Assembly (NCBI GenBank): GCA_026936325.1
Contig: JAPTHN010000004.1
Coordinates: forward strand, 26,715,910-26,779,909
Direction: 5' to 3'
From: Platynereis dumerilii
Taxonomy: Eukaryota; Annelida; Polychaeta; Phyllodocida; Nereididae
Length of the DNA stretch: 64,000 nucleotides
The notes below the pieces were generated by a model. That model searched no databases. It was not told where the DNA came from and saw only the letters and a list, made by a program, of their open reading frames with translations. Position numbers and translations under genes: made by a program. This document shows positions 46,134 to 57,185 of the stretch, piece after piece; position 1 is the stretch's first letter, and each line of letters starts with the position of its first letter.

Positions 46134-49100
46134 TTGTGTATTAAATTATCAAAGATGGCAAGCCGAGAGAGAAAAAACCAGATACATACTTTAGAACAAA
46201 AAATCAAGGATATTGAAAATAAGCAATACATTGGATCGGACCAGGCGGAAATATTGAAAAGTACGAGATCTGAACTAAAAACTTTATTTGAAAAAAGTGG
46301 TGAGGGAGCCAAAATTAGATCAAGAATAAAATGGACAGAAGAAGGTGAAAAGCCAACTAGATACTTTTATGGGTTGGAAAAAAGAAATGCAAAAAAAAAG
46401 AGCTGGGAAAAGATTTTGAATGCTGACGGTAATTGCAGTTATGGAACAAAAGAGGTGATGAAAGTACAATTTGATTTTTATACAGATTTGTACAGAAGTG
46501 AAGGAATTGATAATGACGAAGCAACTAAATTTGTTAATTGCTTAGAACGAGAAATACCCCTTAATTTAAAGGAAACATTAGACAGTGATATTGAACTGAA
46601 AGAAATGACAAATGCATTAAAAAAAAAAGAAAAATAACAAAAGTCCTGGACCGGATGGAATTGCCATAGAGTTTTATAAGATATTTTGGAAAGATATTGG
46701 CGAGGATCTTTGGCAAGTCTTCAAAGATAGCTTTGAAAAAGAAAGACTACCTTGTTCACAAACTTTAGCATTGATTCGATTAATATTTAAGAAAGGGCAG
46801 CGAGAAGATATCAAAAATTGGCGTCCAATATCCCTGCTGAACACTGATATAAAAATATTGTCTAAAGTCTTGGCAGAAAGAATTAAGAAAGTTATGCCCA
46901 GTATTATACATACAGACCAAAAGGGATGTGTTCAAGGGCGTTTTATAGGACAGAATATACGTATGATAGAAGATGTCTTAGAATCCGGTGATGATGAACA
47001 GGTGGTTGTTTTTCTCGATCAACAAAAAGCATTTGATCGAGTGGAGCATAGCTGGCTATTTATGGTTTTAGAAAAATTTGGCTTTGGGAATACATTTATA
47101 AAATGGTTAAGAATACTTTACGGTGATATGAAAAGCGCAATTTTGACTAATGGATATGTCTCTCGGTATTTCCCTATAAAACGAGGTATCCGGCAAGGAG
47201 ATTCTTTGTCTGCACTTCTCTATGTCATTCAAGGCGAACCGTTAAGTGCGATGATTAGGAAAGATATGGAAATTAAAGGAATCGAAATCAATGGATATGA
47301 TTGTATTAGTGAAATAAAGAGTAGAGTAGGTCGGGGCAAGAAGCCCGGGTTAGGTGAGAGGCCCCCCCAGGCTTATATCCAAACTTACATTTTTGGTGCG
47401 TTTATCTATTGATAGGATTGAAGCTTGAGGCGTTTTAGGTGACGTCACAAATTTTCAGGGCAAACAGCACCAAACCATAGTAGAAATTAAAGGAAGAAAA
47501 AAGTGTGCATGGTTTTTGTAACTTTGACTAATTCTTTGAAAGGGGTTGTCAGAAATAACTTTGGAAATTTTTAAAAGTATAATGGATATCTACATTGCTT
47601 CACTTTATGACTATCATATCGATATGATTTGGATCATGTTTTTTGCATTTTAGTTCAAAATATAGAGGTCAAATTAAAATATGTGGGTTTGGGGCGAGAG
47701 GCCCCACATGATATGGGGCATGACGTCCCCCTCACTGGGGGGTCGAAGCTGCTTCAGGAACCATTATTAATGTGTACTTTACCTTAAAACTTGATAGAAT
47801 AGCAAATTGAAATAGAAAAAAATTGTGTCCAAAATTGAAACAGGGCAAAAAATAAAAAAAAATAAAAGTATGAACAGAAAAATTCTGAAATTCAGAAAAA
47901 GTGAATAGAATGCCTTAAAAAGGATAGAAGAACCCTAAGAAATAACTTTTAGGCTGAATGCTCTCGCAAAAAAAAGTGCCATAGGATTATAATAGGGGGG
48001 CTTCTTGCCCGATGGGTGGGGTAAGAAGGCGATTTTAATTTTTTTACAAAAATGGCCGTAACTCCTTTATTAAAATTGGTAGACATTTGTTTCTCTAGTT
48101 ATTAGTAGAGTCAAGTGATCCCTTCCTGACAGCATAAGCATTCAAATAATCGCCCATAAAAAGTAGGTCAAATCGCACCTCGAAGTTAAGGGGGGCCGCA
48201 TGCCCCGACCTACTCTAAGCAATATGTGGATGATACATTTATCTGTCTTAAAAATGTCAAGGAAATTGATAAGTGTATAAAGTTAGTTGATTCTTTTGGA
48301 GCAGCTTCAGGTTCAAAACTGAACAAAAATAAAACTGTTGGATTATTAATGAATGAAGTCAGCTCAGACTTGGAAAGTACATTTCAGTCTATTAAGTTCT
48401 CTGTAGGCCCAGAAAAAGTATTGGGAGTAATGGTAGGAAAAGGAAATGATCAATGTTGGCAATCCCTCCTTGAGAGAGTTAAAAAGAAATTGGGTGTATG
48501 GAAAAGTAGAAATTTATCCTTACATGGTAAGGTTCAGATCATAAAAAGCTTAGGAATGGCCACACTATTATATACTAGTAATATGAAGTCTATTAAACAA
48601 ACATATGTTGAAAGATTTGAAAAAGTGTTCGATGAATTCTTGTGGGGTGGAAAAAACATGAAAGTAAGACGAGAGATATGTGTACTACCAAAACCCCTGG
48701 GTGGTATTGGAATGATTGACATAAAAACAGCAGTCAAAGCACAACGCATTAAATGGGTGATTAGAATTTTGGAATCATCAGCTCAGGAGGATTGGAGCAT
48801 CATACCTATTAAGTCGCTTAAAAGTTTAGACAAATTATTCAATGTTGAATTCTTTGCTGTTCGAGTCTATGACTCTAGTAAACATCTAAAAAAAGTAGAG
48901 ATACCTCAATTTCATAAAGAGTGTATTGATTTTTCTCAAGAATTATGCTGAAAAGGGAAGAAAGAAAGCAGTCATGATATTATATGGTGTAGTAATTCAT
49001 TGACTTTTAATTCAGAACCCCTGGCCTTGTCACACTGGGCTAAAAGTGGAATTGTCTTTAAAAGGGATGTCATAAAAAATGGTGAAATTGATTATCAGGG

Positions 49101-49959
49101 TATCTTTGAAAAACTAACACATAAAGCTTCGTATATTTTTGATGTGCAAAAAGTAAAGTCTGCTCTTCCTGCAGAAAGGTTAATTGATCATAATGAAGAT
49201 ATAATTGAATATGAGAACGTAGCAGAAATGATTCTGGATGAAAAATTTCACATCCCAGGTGGTACCGTAAAGACACTCAAGAAATTGACCAGTAAAGATA
49301 TTTACAATATTTTATTGCTTAACAAGTCAGTAGAGCTGAGATCAAAGCGGTATTGGACGGATAAAGTTAAGTTTTGGAATAATCAACAAGAAACAAAAAT
49401 TAACTTTGATCTCTGGTTTACAATTAATTTTAATAATAGACTTAATCCAAGGAAATGTAATGATTTCAACTGGAAAATTTTTCATGGTGTTGTCATGACT
49501 GAGAAAAGATTAAAAACAATGAAAATATCGAATGGAATTTGCGCTATGTGTTTAGAAGAAATTGAGAATGTTGATCACTTATTGTTTGAATGTTGTAAAT
49601 TAGGAAAAATTTGGAATGTTTTAAAGTTTGTTCTTGAAATGATGCTTGATAGAAAAGTTGTTGTGAACCAAGAAATTGTCCTTGTTGGTTTGTTAGGAAA
49701 AAATGACATACATGAAGTTGTAAATATGATATTATCAATTGCTAGATTCACAATATGGAAACGTCGCAACAATTTTAAATTTGAGAAAAAGTACTTGTCA
49801 GATATAGCTTGTTCTAAATGGATATTGAAAGAAGTAATGGATCACTGTTTTATTCTTAAAAAAGTAAAGGTGATACAAGGAAACAAAAACATGCTTTTTT
49901 TAGTAGAAAAGTTACGTTTTTACATTGATTATTTACTAAAGAATATCGGAGAGTGTTAG
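46134..49959 (+). pseudogene. LINE ORF2: reverse transcriptase and C-terminal zinc motif
   Basis: Open segments at 46134-46637, 46771-47412 (last part in the inserted element), 48226-48951 and 49000-49959 together cover the RT fingers, palm, thumb and C-terminal region of an L1-type ORF2. RT copies the element RNA at the nick. The catalytic Asp pair is in VDDT. The AT-rich codon use matches neighbouring DNA, so no recent foreign origin is suggested. ORF1 and the endonuclease are absent through 5' truncation. Confidence 0.9.
47324..48215. mobile_element. Iteron element F5 inside the LINE
   Basis: The ends GAGTAGGTCGGGGCA are perfect inverted repeats, and TA is duplicated exactly (47322-47323, 48216-48217). 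Removing one TA and the element restores the LINE reading frame words before QYVDDT, so the borders are certain. Palindrome-like G-rich motifs such as GGGGCAAGAAGCCC, GGGGCGAGAGGCCCC and GGGGGCTTCTTGCCC recur five or more times, mainly near the ends. 892 bp, no transposase. Confidence 0.9.
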
Positions 49960-50976
49960 TATGTTATTACGTTACAGTTTCTTATATGTATATATGCTAT
50001 TAAATAATTGAGATTGTATATAATTGATTGGTTATTACATGGGTAAAGGAATAGATACTTATACATTATGAAAACGATAAAATTTTGGGTTGGAGAATCT
50101 GTATATACAAGGTGTTATGGTGATGTGTGGAGGAAATAATAATTGTTTATGTATATATACAAAATTGATTGGAATTTAATGCATGGATGTTTATATAATG
50201 AAGACGATGAAATATTGAGTTGGAGAACTTGTATATATGTGTGGTATTATGAAATATGGATGTTCTATTTTTGGTAATTGATTGGTGTTAAAGTACTATT
50301 TTTATATATATGAGATGTTGAAATATTGTGCTGGGAATTTTGGGGATAATGTTTGGACTTTTACAACAAGCTGTATATTAAACATAATTTGCGGGTGTGA
50401 CAAGTGTTGAAATATTCTGTTGGAATTTGCATGTTATGGTTCTATATGTGCTATATACTGTATAGGGTATTTTGTGAGGTTTACACATGACAATGAGAGA
50501 TATTCATACCATGGTATTGTACTTGTTCTGTTTTGAAGATTTTAATAAAAAAAAAAGAAAAAAAAAAAGAGAGTAAAATAGCTCAAATCCTACTCTCTGA
50601 TTGGTCCCTAGACAGGAAATGTGTCTTTTCCATATGTTCTCGTGAAAGGTCATGATTTTGTTTACTACCAGAATTGATTTTTAGTGTACATAAGTATATG
50701 TTAGTGAAAATCATGACCTTTCACACGATCTATTATCACCCATCAATTTCTATATTACATATAAAATTACAAGAGAAAAAAGATAACAAATTGTCTGGTG
50801 AATTACAAAGTGTTGAGATCCCAGAACCTGACCTGGCAAAGGGCAGAGGAAGTTAACCAAAACAAACCAGAGTCAGGTGTAAGGCGGTGTGAGACTTGGG
50901 ACTCACATGTGATGTTAAGGCCTTTAAGGATGTCCAACCTTCCATCTCCTCCCACACAAGACCCTGGAATGGAAAT

Positions 50977-52267
50977 CTAAGAACCAGAGCTTGTGGGTAG
51001 AGACATGACTGTCACAAAACGAGTACTACATACCATCACCGAAAGAGGAATCTCTTCTTTGAACTCTTTGATTGACTTCGCATATTTTATAAACGCTGTT
51101 TCGTGTTTTTTGTCAACACTGCAAAGTTGTTTGCATAAAAACCTATATTTATATCCCTGCCTGAGGAGAGAATCACATAATGAAATGTGCCTCACTGAGA
51201 AATCACTGTAATGATCACAAGCCCTGGCAAAACTGATGATGCGAGAAGCATAGACACCATAAGCTGGCTTTTCTGGAATATTAGATGCAACAGGATATGG
51301 ATAGTTGACAATCTTGAAGTTGAAGTCATCTCTTTTGTCATATAATTTAGTGTGGAATTGGTTATCCTGGACTGTAATGAGAAGGTCCAAATAAGAAGCT
51401 TCCTTATCAGATTGTGTTTCCTTGGTTATTGAGAGCTCTGGTGAGTAAATTTTGTGAAGGTATCTCTCAAAAACTGTATTGTTTAGACTGATAAGGTCAT
51501 CTATATAGCGGTAGGTGAAATTGAATAGCTTTGCAAGGAATTTGTTTTCTTTTTCCAATGACTCCATGAATTTATATTCATATGACATTAGAAAGAGATT
51601 AGCCAAAAGTGGTGCACAACACATTCCCATTGGTATTTGAACCGTATATCAATGGTTTGTTTGTGTAGGGTTTTGCCACCCAGATAATCTACCCCAGACG
51701 AATCTGCCAGTCTCCTCATATTAACATAGATTTGCATCATGAGCGTCATGGCCAATCAGCACCCGGAATTTCCCTCCACTTCAAATGTTTAACGGCAATT
51801 TGAGTAAAAACTACAGGGTTCTCATACACATAATACCTATCATTTTAAAGATCTCGGAGAGATCTGTCTACCACCATAACTTTCAAGTCTCGATGACTTA
51901 CGTAAGTCAGTGAATCGGCGAAATCGGCCTCATTTGCATTACATGTGTGAAGGCCTGTTCATTGGCCAGCTTTGGGGGTGTATCTAACCGATTCACTGAA
52001 GGCTCTGCTGAAGTGAGTTTTGCCAAATTCCACATAAATATTGTCACTGAGGTAGTTCAGAAAAGAAGTAGTAGCCAAAGTAGGACTAATACACTTGTAC
52101 CTTTTGTATTCCTTAGAATACAAGAAAGCTTTATATAGGCTGGCACAGAAGAAGTCCTTGCCTGAAGCCTTGAAAACGAATCTGTCCAGCCTTGGCAGAA
52201 CATATGCTGCCATATGTTGCCGCCTACTGGCTAATGTGTAATTTTGTGAGCTCCAGCGAGCGGTCAA
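50977..52267 (-). mobile_element. Penelope-like (YIDD-type) reverse transcriptase fragment
   Basis: The minus-strand frame 51630-50977 has PMGMCCAPLLANLFL, the catalytic FTYRYIDDLIS, SYLDLLI, YDKRDDFNFKIVNYP and NIPEKPAYGVYASRI. This series is typical of an RT group common in cnidarians and invertebrate deuterostomes that I associate with Penelope-like elements. The frame 52267-51959 gives the part before it (FLNYLSDNIYVEFG). About 300 bp between the frames does not fit, so the copy is broken. No endonuclease domain was identified. Confidence 0.65.
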
Positions 52268-52609
52268 CAGAAACTCAGCACGAGGAACTCACACAACGTT
52301 TGGAAGAAACCAGGACTGTTTCTGAGTGTGCTGATGGCAGCAATATAGAGAATGTGATTCCCTGGTCTGACTAATAAGAGAATGTGATTGCCTAGTCTGA
52401 CTCAGGTTTACCTCAGTATTGAATAGAAACTTTGTGAATGTGCAATGAAATTGGAACTATTTCTTGGAAGCAGCAATGCTGCAGCATACAAAACTAACTT
52501 TGTGCCAAGTGGCAGCAGCATGCAGTTCTCATTTTCACCAGACTGACTGGTCCCTTTATCTCACAAGTCATGTCCTTCAAGAGAGAAGCATGAATATCAA
52601 TGTACTTGC

Positions 52610-52654
52610 CTTGCATAACATGAAGATAATTGATGATAGAAGGAGAATCGTCAT
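52610..52654 (-). CDS. Gene B coding exon 1: signal peptide, GC donor
   Basis: Fifteen codons, MTILLLSSIIFMLCK, aligning residue for residue in layout with gene A exon 1. The exon ends AAG, then GCAAGT: a GC-AG intron donor, or a mutated GT donor. The acceptor CTATTTTCAG lies just upstream of AAGTTG at 52673. Confidence 0.6.
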
Positions 52655-52700
52655 TTTAATGGACTGTCAACTTCTGAAAATAGAAGAAGAATCATCAGTT
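52655..52700 (-). promoter_or_regulatory. 3' splice site before gene B start-codon exon
   Basis: On the gene strand, CTGATGATTCTTCTTCTA then TTTTCAG precede AAGTTGACAG (exon start 52673): branch-point-like word, pyrimidine tract and AG. The same arrangement precedes gene A exon 1. Confidence 0.55.
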
Positions 52701-53400
52701 TCAACTTTTGATATGAGGAGAATCTTCAGAAACAGCTCCTGAAAATACAAGGAGAATCCTAAGTTACATGAAGATATGAAAATATAAGGAGAATCCTTAG
52801 TTACAACTTATGAAAATATAAGGAGAATCCTTAGTTACAACTTATGAAAATATAAGGAGAATCCTAAGTTACAACTTATGAAAATATAAGGAGAACCCTT
52901 AGTTACAACTTATGAAAATATAAGGAGAACCCTTAGTTACAACTTGTGAAAATATAAGGAGAATCTTCAGTTGAAACTTATGAAAATAAAAGGAGAATCC
53001 TAAGTTACAACTTATGAAAATATAAGGAGAATCCTTAGTTACAACTTGTGAAAATATAAGGAGAATCCTTAGTTACAACTTATGAAAATATAAGGAGAAT
53101 CTTCAGCTGCAACTTATGAAAATAAAAGGAGAATCCTAAGTTACAACTTATGAAAATATAAGGAGAACCCTTAGTTACAACTTATGAAAATATAAGGAGA
53201 ATCCTAAGTTACAACTTGTGAAAATATAAGGAGAATCTTCGGTTGCAACTTATGAAAATAAAAGGAGAATCCTTAGTTACAACTTGTGAGAATATAAGGA
53301 GAATCCTCAGTTACAACTTCTGATAATAGAAGAAGAATTATCAAAGGTATCTTTGGATATAGAAGGAGAATCTTCAGGAAGGACTTCTGAAAAAGAAGAA
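52690..53400 (-). repeat. 34-bp satellite upstream of gene B
   Basis: About sixteen tandem 34-bp units with TGAAAATATAAGGAGAATC then YTNAGTTACAACTTA, irregular at the edges. The core AGGAGAATCNTNAGTTACAA corresponds to the monomer of the satellite at 19.5-20.6 kb, where the period is 50/100 bp. It starts next to the start-codon exon of gene B. Satellite-like words resume at 53.89-54.0 kb after a transposon. Confidence 0.85.
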
Positions 53401-53457
53401 GAATACCCATAAAACCTTCTGAAATAGAAGAATGTCCAGGAACATCTTCCGATAATA

Positions 53458-53884
53458 CACTCTTGGTCAAAATGCTGGAATAATTTGGATTTTCAAGGTG
53501 TCTGGACTTCAAAGTTCTGAAATCGGTGATTGAATGTCACAAATCCATCTAAACCCAGAAAATTGACAAAATTAAGAATTTGCCGTTTTTTGCAACTTCA
53601 TGTGACATAAATTTAAATAACATTGTAGGGACATCTTGGACCATATACTCTTGATCAAAATTCCGGAATAATTTGGATTTTCAAGGTGTCAGGATTACAA
53701 AGTTCTGAAATTGGTGATTGTATGTGTGGAATTGCAAAGATTTTTTCCTCAGACATTAGATTTATGTATAAATGATATCACAGACCTTTTTCAGTAGCTG
53801 AGAATTACTAGAAAACATTTTTTAGGTGACCTGGAAAAATTGATCATTTGTAAATAAATTATGCCAGCATTTTGATCAAGAGTG
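53458..53884. mobile_element. Tc1/mariner-like MITE in the satellite
   Basis: It starts CACTCTTGGTCAAAATGC and ends GCATTTTGATCAAGAGTG, with TA on both sides. The left-end sequence is repeated in direct orientation at 53.65 kb (ACTCTTGATCAAAATTCC), with the following words AATAATTTGGATTTTCAAGG also repeated. 427 bp, no transposase. Confidence 0.75.
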
Positions 53885-54009
53885 TAAAAAAACAATCTTC
53901 TGAGGTAACTTTGGAAAAGTAAGAAAGAGTCTTCAGTTAGAATTTCTGAAAATAAGTGAATCTTGAGTTACAACTTTTGAAAACAGAAGGAGAATCATTT
54001 GTTACTGCT

Positions 54010-54260
54010 CCTCGCCCCCTGTTACTGCCAATATCCACTATTGTGCCCAATAGGCCTATTGGGCATGGATTTTAGGCCTTTGGGCAAAATATAGGGTCTT
54101 TTGGCAAATTATAGGGTCTTTGGGCAAACTATAGGGCCTTTGGGCATTATGACTCCTTTTGGCATGACTTTCCCAAAGTCATCGCATCCTTCAAAATATC
54201 CGCGAGGTCTTTGGGCAAAATGTAGGTCCTTTGGGCGCATGCTTAAATCACTTATTATCG
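54010..54260 (+). repeat. GGGCCTTTGGGCA repeats
   Basis: Six or more degenerate units of AGGGTCTTTGGGCAAAATAT-like sequence. Confidence 0.75.
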
Positions 54261-54359
54261 CTCACTCCTGACTATAGTGGATTTTGGCAAAGATCTTATA
54301 CTTTGGATACATGCCCAAGTCACTCGCAATAACTCTTTTATGCAATAGTGGATTTTGAC

Positions 54360-54640
54360 AAATATCCAACTTGGTTAATAGTGAACTGACCAATGAGAAT
54401 ACGCCCTAATATCTTGACCAATGAAAATCCACCCTAATATCCACAGTAGGGGGCACTGTAGTTAATAGTTTGTCCAATGAGAATCCGGCCAAATATCCTA
54501 GCGAGTGACAGCCAACCCTAATATCCACAGAGCCATGATTGGCCAGTGGATATTAAGTTGCATTCTCATTGGACACACTGAGAATTCAATGAGGTTCCAA
54601 TCTAATATCCAACAGCCAATGAAAATTGAGCCTAATATCA
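54360..54640. repeat. CCAATGAGAAT / CCTAATATCC repeat cluster
   Basis: At least six CCAAT words in both orientations, each followed or preceded by GARAAT and CCTAATATC, at spacings of 35-60 bp. It may be a degraded tandem repeat. It lies 1.7-2 kb upstream of the start-codon exon of gene B. Confidence 0.65.
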
Positions 54641-54780
54641 AATAGGCTAATAGTCAAATAGGCTCTTTGGTCAAAGTCAAAAGACTAAGCCAAAATCCAT
54701 GACAGTCTTTTGTGGATATTTGTGAGTGATTATAGATGCATACACACCCCCCACCTCCAGTATGCTTATGATTGCATATA

Positions 54781-55583
54781 CAGTGAAACCCCACAAATAA
54801 GACCACCCATGGGACAAGTCAAAATAGTGTTAATAGACGGGACAGAGCCACCGGCTCACCGAGCGAAGCGAGGTGTCTCGTCCCTTATGGCTATCAGGCG
54901 AGTGGAGTGCTCCAGATGGTTCAATCAAAAACAGTGATTCAGACATCCCATAATATGATCCTGGCACTTGCTTCTCTTCACGCGTGACTACAACGTGACT
55001 ACGTTCTTCTTCTACTTCTGTTTGATATGACGCCGAAAAAAAAAAATGTCTGAAAAAATTTTTTTTTAAATTTTCCGAAAAAAAAATTTTTTTTGCTGCG
55101 GCATTACCATATTATCGGGGTGGTCTTTATTCTGGATCATCAATATTTAAAGACTGCAATTTTATTTGGGTAAAAAAAGTGTCAATTTCGAAAGAAAATA
55201 TTAACTGATTCATAAGTACATGTAAAGCTGATAAGTCCAGTTGTGGACAGCATGGAATATGATAGAGGCTCCTTTTAATATTATAAGATTATCTTTCTTT
55301 CACTGATTACATAACATCTTGAAGGGGTGGACAGACAGGGACTACCCTTAACTGATGCAACTTTTGTGGTGTTTGGCCCATCAGGTGGTCTTAATTCTGA
55401 GGTTACATGTATTTGGTATTTTGGGGCCAAATTAGGTGGTATTAATTCTGAAAATAGGGGTGGCCTTAATTCTGTATCAAAATTATCATTGCTGTCAATG
55501 GGAGAAAAATTGGCAAAAAATCAAGTCGTCTTAAAATCGAGGTGGTCTTGATATCGAGGTGATTTTTAGGTGAGGTTCCAATG
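54781..55583. mobile_element. Pogo-like MITE with GGTGGTCTTAATTCTG iterons
   Basis: It starts CAGTGAAACCCCAC and ends GTGAGGTTCCAATG, with TA on both sides. The word GGTGGTCTTAATTCTG, or a close variant, occurs about six times, mainly in the right 250 bp, and inverted near the left end as AAGACCACCC. These ends are typical of pogo/Tigger-type elements. No transposase. Confidence 0.75.
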
Positions 55584-55742
55584 TATAATTTTTGCTTCAC
55601 TGATGTGCTTTTCCAGTTGAGACAGATGTGTTGATTGACAAAGAAATTAAAGCTGATCCAGTGTCATATTTCAACAACCCTGCGCATCAACTTGCCCCAT
55701 TTTCACCTTTTTGGTAATAGGTTTGAAGGATGGAATAAGATA

Positions 55743-56628
55743 CAGTGGGGAAAATAAGTATTTGACCCCCTGCCATATCTTGAAGATGTGCAGTTTAAAA
55801 AAAATCTGAAGACATCAGAGACATGATTTTTGACTGACACTGGGCTTGTATTGGTACTCAACCCCATGTTACGATGTAGGCTACTCAGAGATCGGAATTT
55901 CAATGGTTGATGCCACTGTGAAGTTAAACAAAACACAAAATCACCACTGCCAGACCATGCATGTAGATCCACTAGACAAGAATGGGAATATGATGTGAAT
56001 ATAAATGTATAATGAAGCCCCAGCATGTCTCCAAGGCCTGCATTGGAGTCACAGCCTTCCACATGCAAAAATCATGTGAAAACAACCAACTTGCCGTTTG
56101 TGGTCAAACATCAAGTTTTAGCTTCAAAATAAATATATATCATAACAATCTACAAACCTTTTTGCAGTGTTTGTGGTACTTTACATGTCTTTGAAGTAAT
56201 CCAAGACCTTGTTACTTGACAGAATAAACATTTGAATTTAATGATTTTTTGCCCTTAAAATGCCTATAGATTACATGATATGGAAAAGAAATTGATTGAA
56301 ATGAAAGCAGTAGCTAGAAGACACCTCACTCTACCTTTTAAGCAACCTTAATAAGTACAATAGGTCTGTAGTGCATGTTTTTCCATACGAAAATGACATT
56401 TTTACTGTACTCGCGAATGGTGAAAATAGCCCCAAAATAGAAGTGGGTGGGGGGGGGGGGGGTCTAAACATCAATGGATTTGGCTGAAATTGGAACTGCG
56501 TGGTCTGTTCACATAGGACATCAATTGGTTTCAGAGCGTGATCCGGAAAAAGTTCGAAAAATGAGGCACCATACAAGTGCTCCAAACATGAAATATGCCA
56601 GGGGGTCAAATACCTATTTTCGGTGGTG
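55743..56628. mobile_element. Tc1-like element, non-coding
   Basis: It starts CAGTGGGGAAAATAAGTATT and ends CAAATACCTATTTTCGGTGG then TG, with TA on both sides. The first end is a common Tc1-type terminus. 886 bp. I could not recognise transposase motifs in any frame, so it is probably an internally replaced copy. Confidence 0.8.
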
Positions 56629-56714
56629 TAATAGGTATAGAAGTGTAACAATTCCTATAGAGGAAGGTTAATGTTTTAAAAATACTTATTGAATTAAAGT
56701 GCCAAAAATACAAC

Positions 56715-57185
56715 AGTAATTCCCAACTGATTGTGTAATCATGAATTCCATGGAAACGGAATCACAGAAAAATCACAAAAATTACACTTTCATGATGCAT
56801 CACAAAATTTGTGTTAGCAGAAATTATGACTTAGTGACCAATTTTGCTTCAATGAATATGAACTAACATTTTTGATATATAGAATGTCTGTGATCAGCCC
56901 GAGCAGTTTTTTACAGCAGGCTGAACACAGCGTAACGGAATCACGGACAAAAACAGACAATTTTGTTACTTTTTGATTTAATTGTCTGATTTATGAAAAC
57001 TGCCCCAACTATGGAAAAGATAGACTGACTGTGATCATCCCAGGGATATATTCTAAAAACATTTTAATATCAATCATGTTTGAGATTACACAGATGAGAG
57101 TTGTGCTGAACTCTTTGGGACAAGGTTTGGAAGAAAATTGTGTGATTCCGTTATGCTGTCTGATGTGATTCCGTTACGCTTAATT
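56715..57185. repeat. Scattered GTGATTCCGTTACG motifs
   Basis: Near 56.75, 56.93, 57.14 and 57.17 kb the 14-base word GTGATTCCGTTACG or a variant occurs, twice in each orientation. It may mark the ends of an old iteron element. Confidence 0.5.

Larger units (their letters stand above)
46106..50568 (+). mobile_element. Young L1/Tx1-type LINE, 5' truncated, 15-bp target duplication
   Basis: Flanked by the perfect 15-bp duplication GAGAGTAAAATAGCT (46091-46105, 50569-50583) and ending in an A-rich tail. It begins in the linker after the endonuclease. RT motifs: SPGPDG, NWRPISLLNTDIKILSKVLA, DQKGCVQGRFIGQNIR, VVFLDQQKAFDRVEHSWL, KRGIRQGDSLSALLYV and the catalytic QYVDDTFI. A C-terminal C-x2-C-x7-H-x4-C zinc-binding motif is seen near 49.55 kb. 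Damage is light: a length change in an A run near 46.62 kb, one in-frame TGA near 48.95 kb, and an 892-bp DNA transposon inserted at 47324. It lies antisense in intron 1 of gene B. Confidence 0.95.
45951..52609 (-). other. Gene B intron 1
   Basis: A 6.7-kb intron occupied by a LINE on the opposite strand (46106-50568) and a Penelope-like RT on the same strand (50977-52267). No host exon is seen between them. Confidence 0.5.
36400..52654 (-). pseudogene. Gene B: paralogue of gene A, DSL exon interrupted
   Basis: Same exon plan and phases as gene A: 52654-52610 (signal peptide), 45950-45693 and 42195-42053 (MNNL-like domain), a DSL exon from 40294 to 37574, and 36620-36400 (transmembrane and tail). 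The DSL exon is split by two DNA transposons (39603-40243 and 37982-39478). Reading into the first gives an early stop, so the gene probably no longer makes the full protein unless the insertions are spliced out. Units recognisable: about six, versus eleven in gene A. Splice sites of the other exons are intact, and their frames are open, so inactivation is recent. The first donor is GC rather than GT. It lies 17 kb upstream of gene A on the same strand. Confidence 0.75.

Noticed and set aside
48534-49772. Minus-strand frames opposite the LINE RT
   Set aside because: They are antisense shadows of the LINE ORF2.
55703-56068. 121-codon minus-strand frame inside the Tc1-like element as a transposase
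   Set aside because: No DDE/D motifs or helix-turn-helix could be seen in this or any frame of the element.
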